From: Bacteroidia bacterium
Lineage (GTDB): Bacteria; Bacteroidota; Bacteroidia; B-17B0; Aurantibacillaceae
Length of the DNA: 42,914 bases
Assembly (NCBI GenBank): GCA_025455485.1
Contig: JALOMJ010000020.1
Span: forward strand, 1 to 42,914
Direction of reading: 5' to 3'
Made by a program: the position numbers and the translations under genes. The notes beneath the pieces were generated by a model that saw nothing but the letters and a program-made list of their open reading frames with translations, did not search any database and was not told the DNA's origin. This document shows positions 27,808 through 36,289 of this stretch, in pieces; the first letter of the stretch is position 1, and the number at the start of each line of letters is the position of its first letter.

Positions 27808-28455
27808 TTGTTTATCAACATCCATACACACAAACAAATTTACGATGCGAAAGTTGAATTGGTCAACCAGCATCCCGAATCGACTGAAAAAAGCAATTTA
27901 TATTCTTACGGCTTGCACCCCTGGCACCTGCGGAAAGAAGATGTTATGTGGCAACTGGAACAACTGGCACGCCTCTCAGGAGAAAAAAACTGCCTTGCGA
28001 TAGGCGAGTGCGGATTGGATAAAACCTGCCCGGTTGATTTTAACCTGCAAACCGAAGTGTTTGAAAGGCATATTTTACTGGCCAACACCATCCGAAAACC
28101 ACTGATTATTCACTGTGTTAAAGCCTTTAACGAACTCATTAATTGTTTGAACATGAACGATAATGCTGTGCCGGTAATTATTCATGGATTTAACAACAAC
28201 GAAAACATAGCAAAAACACTTTCTGATCATGGGTATTACTTTTCTTTCGGAAAAGCCTTGCTTTCATACGACTCCAATGCTTCAAAAGTTATTCGAAAAA
28301 CCGGCAGAAAATACTTGTTTTTGGAAACCGATGACAGCGACCTCTCCATAAAGTACGTTTACAAAAAAGCAGCAGAATTGTTAGGGATTGAAGAAGGAAT
28401 TTTGCAAGAGCAAATAAAATCTAATTTTGAGCTGCTGTTTAACAGAACATTATGA
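27808..28455 (+). CDS. TatD family hydrolase (metal-dependent nuclease-like), TTG start
   Basis: This 215-residue protein is shorter than typical TatD (about 260). It keeps the family motifs: HTH near the N-terminus (residues 6-8), GLHPWH, AIGECGLD (metal-binding Glu), PLIIHCVKA, VIIHGFNNN and FLETDDSD (final Asp). TatD proteins are TIM-barrel metal-dependent hydrolases, some with DNase activity. The only start that keeps the HTH metal motif is TTG at 27808, because an in-frame TAA lies at 27802-27804 and the next ATG is far inside. The stop overlaps the tcdA start by 4 bp, so the two are coupled. Confidence 0.85.
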   Translation: MFINIHTHKQIYDAKVELVNQHPESTEKSNLYSYGLHPWHLRKEDVMWQLEQLARLSGEKNCLAIGECGLDKTCPVDFNLQTEVFERHILLANTIRKPLIIHCVKAFNELINCLNMNDNAVPVIIHGFNNNENIAKTLSDHGYYFSFGKALLSYDSNASKVIRKTGRKYLFLETDDSDLSIKYVYKKAAELLGIEEGILQEQIKSNFELLFNRTL

Positions 28456-29204
28456 TTACCGACACATCCTGGATGGAACGTACAAAGCTGTTGCTGGGCG
28501 ATAAAGGTTTGGAAAAACTAAACGCTGCCCATGTGCTCATTGTGGGTTTGGGAGGAGTTGGTTCTTATGCTGCCGAAGCTATTGGCCGCAGCGGCGTTGG
28601 AAAAATGACAATAATAGACGGTGATACAGTAGACCCCACCAACCGTAACCGGCAATTGCAGGCCCTTACCAGTACCCATGGCAAAAATAAAGCTGAACTC
28701 ATGGGTGAACGATTAAAATTAATCAGTCCTGAAATGGATGTGGATGTGATTAATCAGTTCAAAAACCCCGATGACATGAAGGTATTTATGACACAAAAGT
28801 TTAGTTATGTAATTGATGCCATTGATAGCATTTCACCTAAACTGTATTTGCTTCAAACTGCCTATTATAATAATCAGCGCATCATCTCCAGCATGGGTGC
28901 CGGAGGAAAAATGGACCCTACAAAAATTCAGGTAGTCGACATTTCCGAAACACATACCTGCCCCATGGCTCAATACGTGAGAAAAAGGTTACGGTACATG
29001 AACATTTACAAAGGCATTAAATCCGTATTCAGTGTTGAATTACCAGCTAAATTTTCCATCATGCACACCGATGGCAGTAAGTATAAAAAATCAGCGTATG
29101 GCACCATTTCCTACTTACCGGCAGCATTTGGACTTGCCTGCGCATCTGTGGTAATTCGCGACCTCGTGGCCTGGAAAGAAGTAAACCCTGGTAAACGCAA
29201 ATAA
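28452..29204 (+). CDS. tcdA: tRNA threonylcarbamoyladenosine dehydratase
   Basis: This 250-residue E1-like (ThiF/HesA) protein has the ATP-binding motif VLIVGLGGVGSYAAEAIGRSGVG, then IDGDTVDPTNRNRQLQAL. YVIDAIDSISPKLYLL and the SSMGAGGKMDPTKIQV segment are characteristic of TcdA (CsdL/YgdL). TcdA uses ATP to cyclise t6A37 of tRNA to ct6A, which improves decoding of ANN codons. In E. coli it works with the sulfur-transfer pair CsdA-CsdE. No csdE is visible here. It is coupled to the TatD-like gene and followed by a terminator at 29205-29235. Confidence 0.92.
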   Translation: MITDTSWMERTKLLLGDKGLEKLNAAHVLIVGLGGVGSYAAEAIGRSGVGKMTIIDGDTVDPTNRNRQLQALTSTHGKNKAELMGERLKLISPEMDVDVINQFKNPDDMKVFMTQKFSYVIDAIDSISPKLYLLQTAYYNNQRIISSMGAGGKMDPTKIQVVDISETHTCPMAQYVRKRLRYMNIYKGIKSVFSVELPAKFSIMHTDGSKYKKSAYGTISYLPAAFGLACASVVIRDLVAWKEVNPGKRK

Positions 29205-29235
29205 AAAACCCGGACGCTGATAGAGCCCGGGTTTT
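29205..29235. terminator. Bidirectional terminator between tcdA and the small secreted gene
   Basis: AAAACCCGG (29205-29213) pairs with CCGGGTTTT (29227-29235) around a 13-nt loop. T-runs follow in both directions, so it can serve both convergent genes. Confidence 0.75.
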
Positions 29236-29253
29236 AGCTGAATTGCTGGGGGA

Positions 29254-29856
29254 TTAATTTGACCCTGTAATTTCGTAGAATTTGTTAAACTCCTTAATTG
29301 CATTGGTCACCGTTTCCTTATTAAAAGTAAATTTATCAAGGTCGGCCCAAATCACAGGTTGATCCCTCATGTAAGGCTTTAATTCCTTTTTATAAAACTT
29401 ATTGTTTATCTTTTTTAATTCACGTAAGGCTGCGAATTCGCCCTCGCCCATATTGTCTTGAACGAAATATGCGGCTTCGATTGCAGGCAGTCCATCAATT
29501 TTTCCGTTATAAAGGTATTCGTAAAAATTTAGTCTGCCTCTGGCTAACACTTCAACGTAAATTTCTGTACCGGCTTCCATCACCTGAACAAAATGTTTGT
29601 TATCAAAACCATAGGCTTTGGCTTTTTTAATACTTACCGGCATTAATTTACCGCCTTTTGCAGGTTGGAATGAAAACACGGAGTAAAACTCAGTAGGATC
29701 ATCCGGATTATTCCTTACAAAGCCTTTCACAGTATCTCCTTTTGTGGTAACATAATACCCGGGCGAAGTAGTTGGCGCCATTTTAGGCGCTTTTTTTGGT
29801 TGCGCTACCATCCAAACGGAGGCAAACGAAATCAGTATTGTGATTACATATTTCAT
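29254..29856 (-). CDS. Small secreted protein of unknown function
   Basis: This 200-residue protein has a signal peptide (residues 1-19, WMVAQ). The mature part starts PKKAPKMAPTTSPGYYVTTKGDTVKGFVRNN. A segment of the form GYYVTTKGDTVKG followed by short beta strands is seen in many small exported Bacteroidota proteins. I know no function for them. The second half is more helical (FAALRELKKINNKFYKKELKPYM). There is no lipobox and no T9SS sorting domain. It is transcribed alone, convergent to tcdA. Confidence 0.65.
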   Translation of the reverse strand: MKYVITILISFASVWMVAQPKKAPKMAPTTSPGYYVTTKGDTVKGFVRNNPDDPTEFYSVFSFQPAKGGKLMPVSIKKAKAYGFDNKHFVQVMEAGTEIYVEVLARGRLNFYEYLYNGKIDGLPAIEAAYFVQDNMGEGEFAALRELKKINNKFYKKELKPYMRDQPVIWADLDKFTFNKETVTNAIKEFNKFYEITGSN

Positions 29857-29970
29857 GGTGTTCTTGTTAAGTTATGCTTTTATAATTTGATTAGGTTCAA
29901 AAGATGTGCCGCTTTAATTTTACCATCCTCTAAAGATGCTAACAAATGCTAATTTTTTCGGTTTATTTTT

Positions 29971-30642
29971 TTATTTTTTCTCTAGTACCTCATCAATCAT
30001 GCCATATTCTTTGGCTTCCTGAGCTATCATCCAGTAATCCCTGTCGCTGTCGGCCCAAACTTTTTCGTAGGGCTGACCACTGTGTTTTGAAATGATATCG
30101 TACAATTCTTTTTTCAATTTTTGGATTTCTCTTGCGGTAATTTCGATATCGCTGGCCTGACCTTCGGCGCCGCCTAGTGGTTGATGAATCATAATGCGCG
30201 CATGTTTAAGTGCTGTGCGTTTACCTTTGGTTCCGGCACATTGCAAAACAGCCCCCATGCTTGCGGCCATACCGGTACAAATGGTTGCCACATCCGGTTT
30301 AATAATTTGCATGGTGTCGTATATTCCAAGGCCGGCATACACACTGCCTCCCGGCGAATTAAGGTAGATTTGAATATCTTTTTTGGCATCCACACTTTCT
30401 AAAAAAAGCAACTGAGCCTGCACAATATTGGCCACCTGATCGTTAATGCCGGTACCCAAAAAAATAATCCTGTCCATCATCAATCGCGAAAACACATCCA
30501 TTTGTGCTACGTTTAGAGAACGTTCCTCAATGATATACGGTGTTAATGAGGAATGTATGGCTGAGGTGTATCTGTCGTAGGTTAAACTGTTAATGCCTGC
30601 ATGTTTTGTGGCGTATTTTCTGAATTCGTTGTTATCAAACAT
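29971..30642 (-). CDS. clpP: ATP-dependent Clp protease proteolytic subunit
   Basis: This 223-residue serine protease forms the tetradecameric Clp barrel that degrades proteins delivered by ClpX or ClpA/C. The catalytic triad is visible: S128 in GMAASMGAVLQC, H153 in MIHQPLGGAEGQASDIE and D202 in DSDRDYWM. Other family features are IFLGTGINDQVANIVQAQLLFLE and IYLNSPGGSVYAGLGIYDTM. The length fits a ClpP with a short propeptide-like N-terminus. No clpX is adjacent in this window. Confidence 0.97.
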   Translation of the reverse strand: MFDNNEFRKYATKHAGINSLTYDRYTSAIHSSLTPYIIEERSLNVAQMDVFSRLMMDRIIFLGTGINDQVANIVQAQLLFLESVDAKKDIQIYLNSPGGSVYAGLGIYDTMQIIKPDVATICTGMAASMGAVLQCAGTKGKRTALKHARIMIHQPLGGAEGQASDIEITAREIQKLKKELYDIISKHSGQPYEKVWADSDRDYWMIAQEAKEYGMIDEVLEKK

Positions 30643-30834
30643 AATTATTCAAGTTTTGAGTGAATTGGTTTATTGCTATTCAAATTACGTGCAATTTAAC
30701 GATAAATGCGAATTTGTCACACAAATTTGGATGGTTTTGTGCTTAACGATTCTCTTCATTAACCGCCAAGTGTTATTAAATAATCTGATAATGAATAAAT
30801 TAAAGCCCAATAGAACATAAATTGCAGCCATGCA

Positions 30835-31680
30835 ATGAGCCAAGATCAGTTTTGCATATTGAACGGTCACCTCATTAGTGTATACGAGCCCAGCGTTCCA
30901 TTCACTAACCGCGCCTTCCGCTATGGCGATGCCCTTTTCGAGAGCATTCGCGTGTGCAACAACAAAATCATGTTTTTAAAGGACCATCTTACCCGTTTAA
31001 AATTGGGTATGACCGTCTTGCGCATGAATCTTCCTGCAGACTTTATCAGTGAAAATTTGGCAGAACTCATCTCGGGCTTATTGAAGAAAAACGAACATTT
31101 GCCCAATGCCAGAATTCGGCTAACCGTTTTCAGAAATGGCGCAGGGTATTATGCCCCTGAAAGTAACGACATTTCATTTTTAATTGAAAGCACCCCAATG
31201 CAGAGCCCTTATGAATTAAACCAGAAAGGCCTGTGGGTAGATATTTATGCTGATATTAAAAAATCCATCAACAAACTCTCCAACATAAAAAGTGCCAATG
31301 CCTTGTTATATGTGATGGCCGGGGTTGCGAAACAAAGCATGAAACTCGACGAGTGTTTGCTAATTAATGAAAATGGCACCATTTGCGAAGCCATCAGTTC
31401 AAATGTATTTGTGGTAAAAAACGGCACCTTGTTTACCTCGCCTCTCACCGAAGGTTGTGTGGCCGGCGTTATGCGAAAACAAATCATGCACTTGGCCACC
31501 GAAAACAAAATTCTCACTTTTGAGAGTCCGCTCACTATGTATACACTTTTAAACGGGGATGAAGTATTTTTAACCAACAGCATACATGGTGTTCAATGGG
31601 TAGGGCAATACAAGGATAGGTTTTATACCAACAAACTTTCACTCTTTTTTCACGAAAAACTTCTCTCTTTAGTGAAATAA
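30835..31680 (+). CDS. Class IV PLP-dependent aminotransferase (IlvE/PabC-like)
   Basis: This 281-residue enzyme belongs to fold-type IV PLP enzymes. Motifs are FTNRAFRYGDALFESIRV, LKDHLTRLKLGM, the PLP lysine in LSNIKSANALLYVMAG (K152), LLINENGTICEAISSNVFVV, TSPLTEGCVAGVMRKQI and DEVFLTNSIHGVQWV. The family includes branched-chain aminotransferase, D-amino acid aminotransferase and 4-amino-4-deoxychorismate lyase (PabC). The short length favours the PabC or D-amino acid type over IlvE, but I cannot choose. It is convergent with the downstream glycosyltransferase, with an 11-bp gap. Confidence 0.88.
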   Translation: MSQDQFCILNGHLISVYEPSVPFTNRAFRYGDALFESIRVCNNKIMFLKDHLTRLKLGMTVLRMNLPADFISENLAELISGLLKKNEHLPNARIRLTVFRNGAGYYAPESNDISFLIESTPMQSPYELNQKGLWVDIYADIKKSINKLSNIKSANALLYVMAGVAKQSMKLDECLLINENGTICEAISSNVFVVKNGTLFTSPLTEGCVAGVMRKQIMHLATENKILTFESPLTMYTLLNGDEVFLTNSIHGVQWVGQYKDRFYTNKLSLFFHEKLLSLVK

Positions 31681-31691
31681 CTCAAGGGCCC

Positions 31692-32999
31692 TTACATGGC
31701 ATTCAGCACTGCACTCAATTGCCCGGTGAGGGCTTTTCTGCTGAATTTTTGGATAAGTTGAGGGTTGCTTTTTATTTCAGGTGATTGAAAAAGTTGAAGC
31801 AATGCCGCTTTTAATTTAGCCTCATTATCAAAGCCTGAAATAAAACCACAGTGTGTTTCATTAATAATCGTTGCCAATTCTCCATCCTCAGGACCTATCG
31901 CCAATACGGGAGTTCCTGAGGCCATGTATTCAAAAAATTTACCGGTAAGAATGCCCTTGGCGTTGTTGGTGTTGTTAACCAATAACAACAATACTTTTGA
32001 CTTTTGCTGTTCACTGATAACCTCATTGTGTGGCAGGTATTCGATGTATTTCACATAAGGGCTTAACCGGTGTACAGTCAATTGTTCTTTCACAAACACA
32101 TCCACTTTGCCAACAAGTTTAATTTCCAATTTTGAACGGAAGTCGGCGCTTTCCTGAATTAATTTACTCAATACCTTCCATAATACTTCCGGATTTCTAT
32201 CCTTTACCAAAGTGCCTATATGCGCCAGTGTAAATGCAGTATCCTTTTTTTGTGCGGTGTTTATAAGATCGGCATCATCATAGCCGTTTGTTATCACTTT
32301 AAATTTGTTCATATCCAATCCTCCGGAGGCTTCATAAATGGCCTTAAATTCCTCGCTCATGTGATTTCCTATACTCAATACAATATCGGCGGATTTTAGC
32401 ACTGCCAACTCCAAACGTTTGTGCTTTCTGTCAGAACTTTTGCTTAGCATCAGTTTGGGATAAAAATCAATATTAGTCCAGGGGTCTCTGAAATCTGCCA
32501 CCCACTTAATGGTGTTGAACGTTTGTTTTAACTCCAGCGCAATCAAATGCATGCTGTGCGGTGGCCCGCTGCTGATAACATGGCTGATGTTGTTATTTCT
32601 GATGTAGGCCTTAAGAAATTTAGCACTCGGACGAATCCAGAACACCCTTGCATCAGGAATAAAAAAATTGCCCCGAACCCAAATGCTGATTTTTTCGGTA
32701 AGACCGGGTTGTTTATTTTCATTAAGAAAAGAAGCGTTGATTTTTTCATTCTTTTTTCTGCCACTCAGCCATTTATAAATCCGATAAGGCTCCCAAATGG
32801 GCCGTTTTATGACTTCAATGCCCTCAGGCACATCCTTTAGCAGACTATTATCGACAACCGGCATTTCACCATTTTCGGCTGTATAAACAATTGGTTCCCA
32901 CCCAAAATCGCGAAGGTATTTTACAAATTTGAGCCAGCGTTGCACGCCCGCTCCCCCTGCAGGAGGCCAATAATATGTGAGTATCAGTACTTTTTTCAA
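31692..32999 (-). CDS. GT4-like glycosyltransferase, TTG start
   Basis: This 435-residue GT-B glycosyltransferase starts KKVLILTYYWPPAGGAGVQRWLKFVKYLRDFGWEP, a common N-terminus of Bacteroidota surface-polysaccharide glycosyltransferases. It continues with VISSGPPHSMHLIALELK, WVADFRDPW, VITNGYDD, LAHIGTLVKDRNPEVLWKVL and GKFFEYMASGTPVLAIGPEDGELA, the nucleotide-sugar binding region with its late Glu. The first codon is TTG at 32999: there is no ATG between an in-frame TAG at 33009-33011 and the motif. It likely acts in the cytoplasm on cell-surface glycan. It is divergent from the GT2 gene. Confidence 0.88.
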   Translation of the reverse strand: MKKVLILTYYWPPAGGAGVQRWLKFVKYLRDFGWEPIVYTAENGEMPVVDNSLLKDVPEGIEVIKRPIWEPYRIYKWLSGRKKNEKINASFLNENKQPGLTEKISIWVRGNFFIPDARVFWIRPSAKFLKAYIRNNNISHVISSGPPHSMHLIALELKQTFNTIKWVADFRDPWTNIDFYPKLMLSKSSDRKHKRLELAVLKSADIVLSIGNHMSEEFKAIYEASGGLDMNKFKVITNGYDDADLINTAQKKDTAFTLAHIGTLVKDRNPEVLWKVLSKLIQESADFRSKLEIKLVGKVDVFVKEQLTVHRLSPYVKYIEYLPHNEVISEQQKSKVLLLLVNNTNNAKGILTGKFFEYMASGTPVLAIGPEDGELATIINETHCGFISGFDNEAKLKAALLQLFQSPEIKSNPQLIQKFSRKALTGQLSAVLNAM

Positions 33000-33103
33000 A
33001 CTTAAATTCTAATTAAATCCCAATCTTTCTTTTTAAGGCCGGGCAGGTAAAATCATCTTAAAATAATTGATAAATTTAAACTTTCTACACGCATTCACTC
33101 TTT

Positions 33104-33111
33104 CAAAGATA
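33104..33111 (-). promoter_or_regulatory. Possible -7 element for the GT4-like gene
   Basis: Minus-strand TATCTTTG (33111-33104) fits TAnnTTTG. A TTG lies 15 nt upstream, which is shorter than usual. The leader to the TTG start at 32999 would be about 100 nt. Confidence 0.3.
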
Positions 33112-33116
33112 TAATT

Positions 33117-33830
33117 ATGCTGTTATCAATAATCATTCCTGCCTATAACGAAGAAAAGACCATACATCTGATTCTCAATAAAATTAAAAGCACCACGCTG
33201 GTTGCCGGGTTTCAAAAAGAAATTATTGTGGTGAACGATTGCTCGAGAGACAACACCGCACAGGTGCTTCAGGATTACATAGCGGCCAATCCGGAAATGA
33301 ACATGCGCCTGATACAACATGAAATCAATAAAGGCAAAGGGGCTGCGCTGCACACGGGCATTAAAGAGGCCGGTGGCGATTACATTGTTATTCAGGATGC
33401 TGATCTTGAATATGATCCTGAGGAATTTAATTTGTTACTGAAACCCGTTCTAGTGGATAAAGCGGATGTTGTGTATGGCAGTCGTTTTATGGGCAGTCAG
33501 CCCCACCGCATTTTGTTTTTCTGGCATTCGATAGGCAACAAGGTGCTCACCTTCATGAGCAATATGTTTACCAATTTGAACCTAACCGACATGGAAACCT
33601 GTTACAAATTATTCCGTGCAGGGGTAATTAAAAACATTGAACTTAAGGAAACACGCTTTGGTTTTGAGCCCGAAGTAACTGCCAAAATCGCCAGAATTCC
33701 CAACATCAAGATATACGAAGTGGGCATTTCCTACTATGGACGGACCTACGAAGAGGGTAAAAAAATAGGCTGGAAAGATGGTTTCAGAGCCATTTATTGT
33801 ATTTTGAAATACGGTTTATTCAGGGCCTGA
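33117..33830 (+). CDS. GT2 family glycosyltransferase (DPM1/polyprenyl-phosphate-sugar type)
   Basis: This 237-residue GT-A glycosyltransferase has the family's motifs in order: LSIIIPAYNEEKTI, EIIVVNDCSRDNT, EINKGKGAALHTGI, YIVIQDADLEYDPEEF (DxD region) and VVYGSRFMGSQPHRILFFWH. It ends RTYEEGKKIGWKDGFRAIYCILKYG, typical of dolichol-phosphate mannose synthase-like enzymes. There is no C-terminal membrane segment, so it is a soluble DPM1-like form that probably loads a sugar onto a polyprenyl phosphate at the membrane. Its neighbour on the other strand is also a glycosyltransferase. Confidence 0.9.
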   Translation: MLLSIIIPAYNEEKTIHLILNKIKSTTLVAGFQKEIIVVNDCSRDNTAQVLQDYIAANPEMNMRLIQHEINKGKGAALHTGIKEAGGDYIVIQDADLEYDPEEFNLLLKPVLVDKADVVYGSRFMGSQPHRILFFWHSIGNKVLTFMSNMFTNLNLTDMETCYKLFRAGVIKNIELKETRFGFEPEVTAKIARIPNIKIYEVGISYYGRTYEEGKKIGWKDGFRAIYCILKYGLFRA

Positions 33831-34130
33831 TTTTGTTAAATCCCTGGCATTAGAAGATTCTGAAACCAGAAGTGAACAGAAATTTGCTGAATCTGCAATA
33901 AGTTGTATCTTTGGTTATTATTTAACACAAAGAATTACATCCTAAAATACCACCTCCCGCTAGAATTTTTCTCTGTTCTTCTTTAGCTAAACTCTTTTTG
34001 AACACCGGAATACGAAACAGCAGGATCTGTACAAAGGAAAATTATTGTTGTTATAATTGACCTGACGGGAATAACCCCTTTTTTCTCGACAGGTTAGTAA
34101 TTAAACAAAAAGGGAAAAAACACAATACAA
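33831..34130. other. Leader region of the cold-shock gene
   Basis: There is no ORF in these 300 bp. A strong promoter match lies at 33883-33913, so the last 210 nt or so would be a long 5' untranslated leader. Such leaders act as temperature-responsive structures in many cold-shock genes. A structure was not computed. Confidence 0.5.
33883..33913 (+). promoter_or_regulatory. Bacteroidota-type promoter of the cold-shock gene
   Basis: TTTG (33883-33886), exactly 19 nt, then TATCTTTG (33906-33913) is a full match to the Bacteroidota consensus TTTG-N19-TAnnTTTG. The start would be near 33918-33922, giving a leader of about 210 nt. Confidence 0.65.
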
Positions 34131-34322
34131 ATGGAAAAAGGAACTGTAAAATTTTTCAATCAAACCAAAGGTTTTGGTTTTATCAAAGTTGAAGGAAGCG
34201 GAAACGAAGTATTCGTTCATGTTTCCGGACTTAAAGATGAAATCCGCGAAAACGACCAGGTTGTTTTTGAAATCCAGGAAGGAAAAAAAGGCCTTAACGC
34301 GGTGAACGTGAAATTGGCTTAA
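34131..34322 (+). CDS. Cold-shock domain protein (CspA family)
   Basis: This 63-residue single cold-shock domain protein has the RNP1 motif KGFGFI and the RNP2-like motif VFVHVSGL, with the typical start MEKGTVKFFNQTKGFGFIKVEG. It binds single-stranded RNA or DNA and acts as an RNA chaperone. It is preceded by a good promoter and a leader of about 210 nt, and followed by a strong terminator hairpin. It forms a single-gene transcript. Confidence 0.95.
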   Translation: MEKGTVKFFNQTKGFGFIKVEGSGNEVFVHVSGLKDEIRENDQVVFEIQEGKKGLNAVNVKLA

Positions 34323-34400
34323 TTCCATTCTGATTTGCTCCTTGCCTTAGAATCTTAAACAAAAATTACGATCCCTTAAGCATACAGCAAATAGAATTAA

Positions 34401-34436
34401 AAAACCCGTTCCGAAAGCTTTCGGGACGGGTTTTTA
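34401..34436. terminator. Bidirectional terminator between csp and frr
   Basis: The 17-nt half 34401-34417 is the reverse complement of 34418-34434 except for one G-T pair: a long hairpin (outer AAAACCCG/CGGGTTTT) followed by T-runs on both strands. It serves the convergent csp and frr genes. Confidence 0.85.
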
Positions 34437-34440
34437 CATT

Positions 34441-35001
34441 TTAAACAGTCATAATTTCCTTTTCCTTTTGTTCCAGATGTTTGTCCACCTTGGCCACATG
34501 CGTATCGGTAAGGGTTTGTATTTTTGCCTCGGTGTCTTTGGCGATATCTTCCGGAAGTCCATCCTTCAATAATTTTTTTACCTGCTCCATCGATTCTTTT
34601 CGCACATTTCTAATGCCCACTTTTGCATCTTCACCGAGTGATCTGGCAGTTTTAGTCAAATCCCTTCGCCTCTCTTCGGTGAGTGGTGGCACAACAATTC
34701 TAATAATCACGCCATCATTTTGTGGATTAAGTCCAAGGTTGGCCATTTGTATCGCTTTTTCAATTGGCGTTAACATCGATTTTTCCCAGGGCTGTACGAT
34801 TAGCGTGCGTGCATCCTGACTGTTTACACTGGCCGTATTACTGATGGGCACTTTGCTGCCATAGTAATCTACCATTACATTTTCCAGCATTACCGGATTG
34901 GCTTTCCCGGCCCTCACTTTTTGCAGTTCCAGTTCAAGATGCTGGATGGCTTTTTCCATTTGGTTTTTGCTTGAATCTAATATTGATTTAACGTCGGTCA
35001 T
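34441..35001 (-). CDS. frr: Ribosome recycling factor
   Basis: This 186-residue protein has normal RRF length. It shows the family pattern KNQMEKAIQHLELELQKVRAGKANPVMLENVMVDYYGSKVPISNTASVN, LIVQPWEKSMLTPIEKAIQMANLGLNPQNDG, IVVPPLTEERRRDLTKTARSLGEDAKVGIRNVRKE, and a helical C-terminus. RRF with EF-G splits the post-termination ribosome. It starts 29 bp after the cysteine desulfurase stop, so the two are likely cotranscribed from the promoter at about 36214-36246. It ends at a shared terminator. Confidence 0.96.
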   Translation of the reverse strand: MTDVKSILDSSKNQMEKAIQHLELELQKVRAGKANPVMLENVMVDYYGSKVPISNTASVNSQDARTLIVQPWEKSMLTPIEKAIQMANLGLNPQNDGVIIRIVVPPLTEERRRDLTKTARSLGEDAKVGIRNVRKESMEQVKKLLKDGLPEDIAKDTEAKIQTLTDTHVAKVDKHLEQKEKEIMTV

Positions 35002-35030
35002 AGGTTTTTAGTAAATTGAAATGTGTTGTT

Positions 35031-36173
35031 TCAGGCGTTTACTTTGATTTTAAACAACTCGGTGAGTTTATTCACCACAAAATCTATTTCTTCCATGGTA
35101 TTGTATTTTGAAAAACTGAACCTCACCGAGGGGCGCGTCATATCGGCACCAATGCCTTTAAGCACGTGGCTTCCCTGATTACTTCCACTGCTGCAGGCAC
35201 TTCCCCCACTGGCGGCAATGCCAGCTATGTCAAGATTAAACAACAACATTTCTGCATCGGGGTGATGAGGAAAACTGCAGTTTAAGACTGTGTAAAGTGA
35301 TTTATCAGCTGCAGTTTCACCATTAAACTTTATGCCGGGAATATTTTTTTCCAGACTTGATTTCATGTGTTGTTTCAGCGACTGAATGTGTTTTTGATGC
35401 TCATCCATGTGCAGGTAGCATAGTTCAAGCGCCTTGGCTAAGCCAACAATACCGGCTACATTTTCAGTGCCACCGCGCATGTTTCGTTCCTGTGAACCGC
35501 CATAAATAAAAGGAGCTATTTTTATTGCATTGCTGATGTATAGAAATCCAACACCTTTTGGTCCATGAAATTTGTGTGCGGCGCAAGTTGCAAAATGAAC
35601 CTTCATTGCTTTCAAATCAATTGGATAATGCCCCATGGTTTGAACTGTATCGCTGTGAAAAATGGCACCATACTTCTCGCACAATTCGCCTACGGCAGAA
35701 ACAGGCAACAAGGTTCCTAATTCGTTGTTTGCATGCATTAATGATACCAGGCTCTTTTCATTGGACCGGAGCAGTTCTTCGAGGTGGCCTAAATCAACAT
35801 TGCCCTTTGCATCCACTTTTACCCAACTCACTTTCACTTTTCCCTGATCTTGCAGTATTTTTAAGGTATGCTCAACGGCATGATGTTCAATTTCAGTTGA
35901 AATGGCATGTTTTATACCGTGCGTCTCAATGCTTCTGACAATGGCCATATTATCGGCTTCGGTTCCTCCTGAAGTAAAAAAAATCTCAGCAGGCGTAACA
36001 TTCAAAAGTTTTGCAATGGTTTTTCTGGAATTTTCAATAGCAGAACGGGTCTTGCGCCCAAAAGAATGTATGGAAGATGGGTTACCATAATCCAACTCCA
36101 GTGAAGGCAGCATAGCATTCAAAACCTCCTTATCCAGGGGTGTAGTTGCTGCATTGTCAAGGTATACTTTCAT
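35031..36173 (-). CDS. Cysteine desulfurase (NifS/IscS family), intact
   Basis: This is a full-length 380-residue PLP enzyme that moves sulfur from L-cysteine to Fe-S cluster or thio-cofactor pathways. The start is typical (MKVYLDNAATTPLDKEVL). Motifs are SGGTEADNMAI, the His in IEHHAVEHTLK, HANNELGTLLPV, HSDTVQTMG (D175 and Q178), the PLP lysine in CAAHKFHGPKG (K201), MRGGTENVAGIVGLA, and catalytic C327 in SGGSACSSGSNQGSHVL. It probably supplies sulfur now that the paralogue at 35-1163 is broken. Whether it serves IscU or SufU is not shown. A promoter lies 41 bp upstream and frr follows. Confidence 0.93.
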   Translation of the reverse strand: MKVYLDNAATTPLDKEVLNAMLPSLELDYGNPSSIHSFGRKTRSAIENSRKTIAKLLNVTPAEIFFTSGGTEADNMAIVRSIETHGIKHAISTEIEHHAVEHTLKILQDQGKVKVSWVKVDAKGNVDLGHLEELLRSNEKSLVSLMHANNELGTLLPVSAVGELCEKYGAIFHSDTVQTMGHYPIDLKAMKVHFATCAAHKFHGPKGVGFLYISNAIKIAPFIYGGSQERNMRGGTENVAGIVGLAKALELCYLHMDEHQKHIQSLKQHMKSSLEKNIPGIKFNGETAADKSLYTVLNCSFPHHPDAEMLLFNLDIAGIAASGGSACSSGSNQGSHVLKGIGADMTRPSVRFSFSKYNTMEEIDFVVNKLTELFKIKVNA

Positions 36174-36213
36174 TTTATTCGAATAGCCTTCAATTAGGCG
36201 AAGGAATCTGCCG

Positions 36214-36246
36214 CAAATTTAACAATTCCTCAGAACACAAACCAAA
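36214..36246 (-). promoter_or_regulatory. Promoter of the cysteine desulfurase-frr operon
   Basis: On the minus strand TTTG (36246-36243), 21 nt, then TAAATTTG (36221-36214) match the Bacteroidota consensus with an allowed spacer. The -33 TTTG sits in the T-tail of the upstream terminator hairpin. Confidence 0.55.
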
Positions 36247-36273
36247 AGGCCAAAACACAATGGTTTTGGCCTT
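36243..36273 (-). terminator. Terminator of the giant repeat gene
   Basis: AAGGCCAAAA (36246-36255) pairs with TTTTGGCCTT (36264-36273) in a 10-bp stem with an 8-nt loop. On the minus strand it is followed by TTTTGG, a short T-run. It lies 17 bp after the stop of the gene ending at 36290. Confidence 0.65.
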
Positions 36274-36289
36274 AATTTATGAGACAGGA

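Noticed and set aside
30593..30820. Plus-strand ORF of 75 codons between clpP and the class IV aminotransferase.
   Set aside because: It overlaps the clpP start on the other strand and shows no conserved motif or clear promoter.
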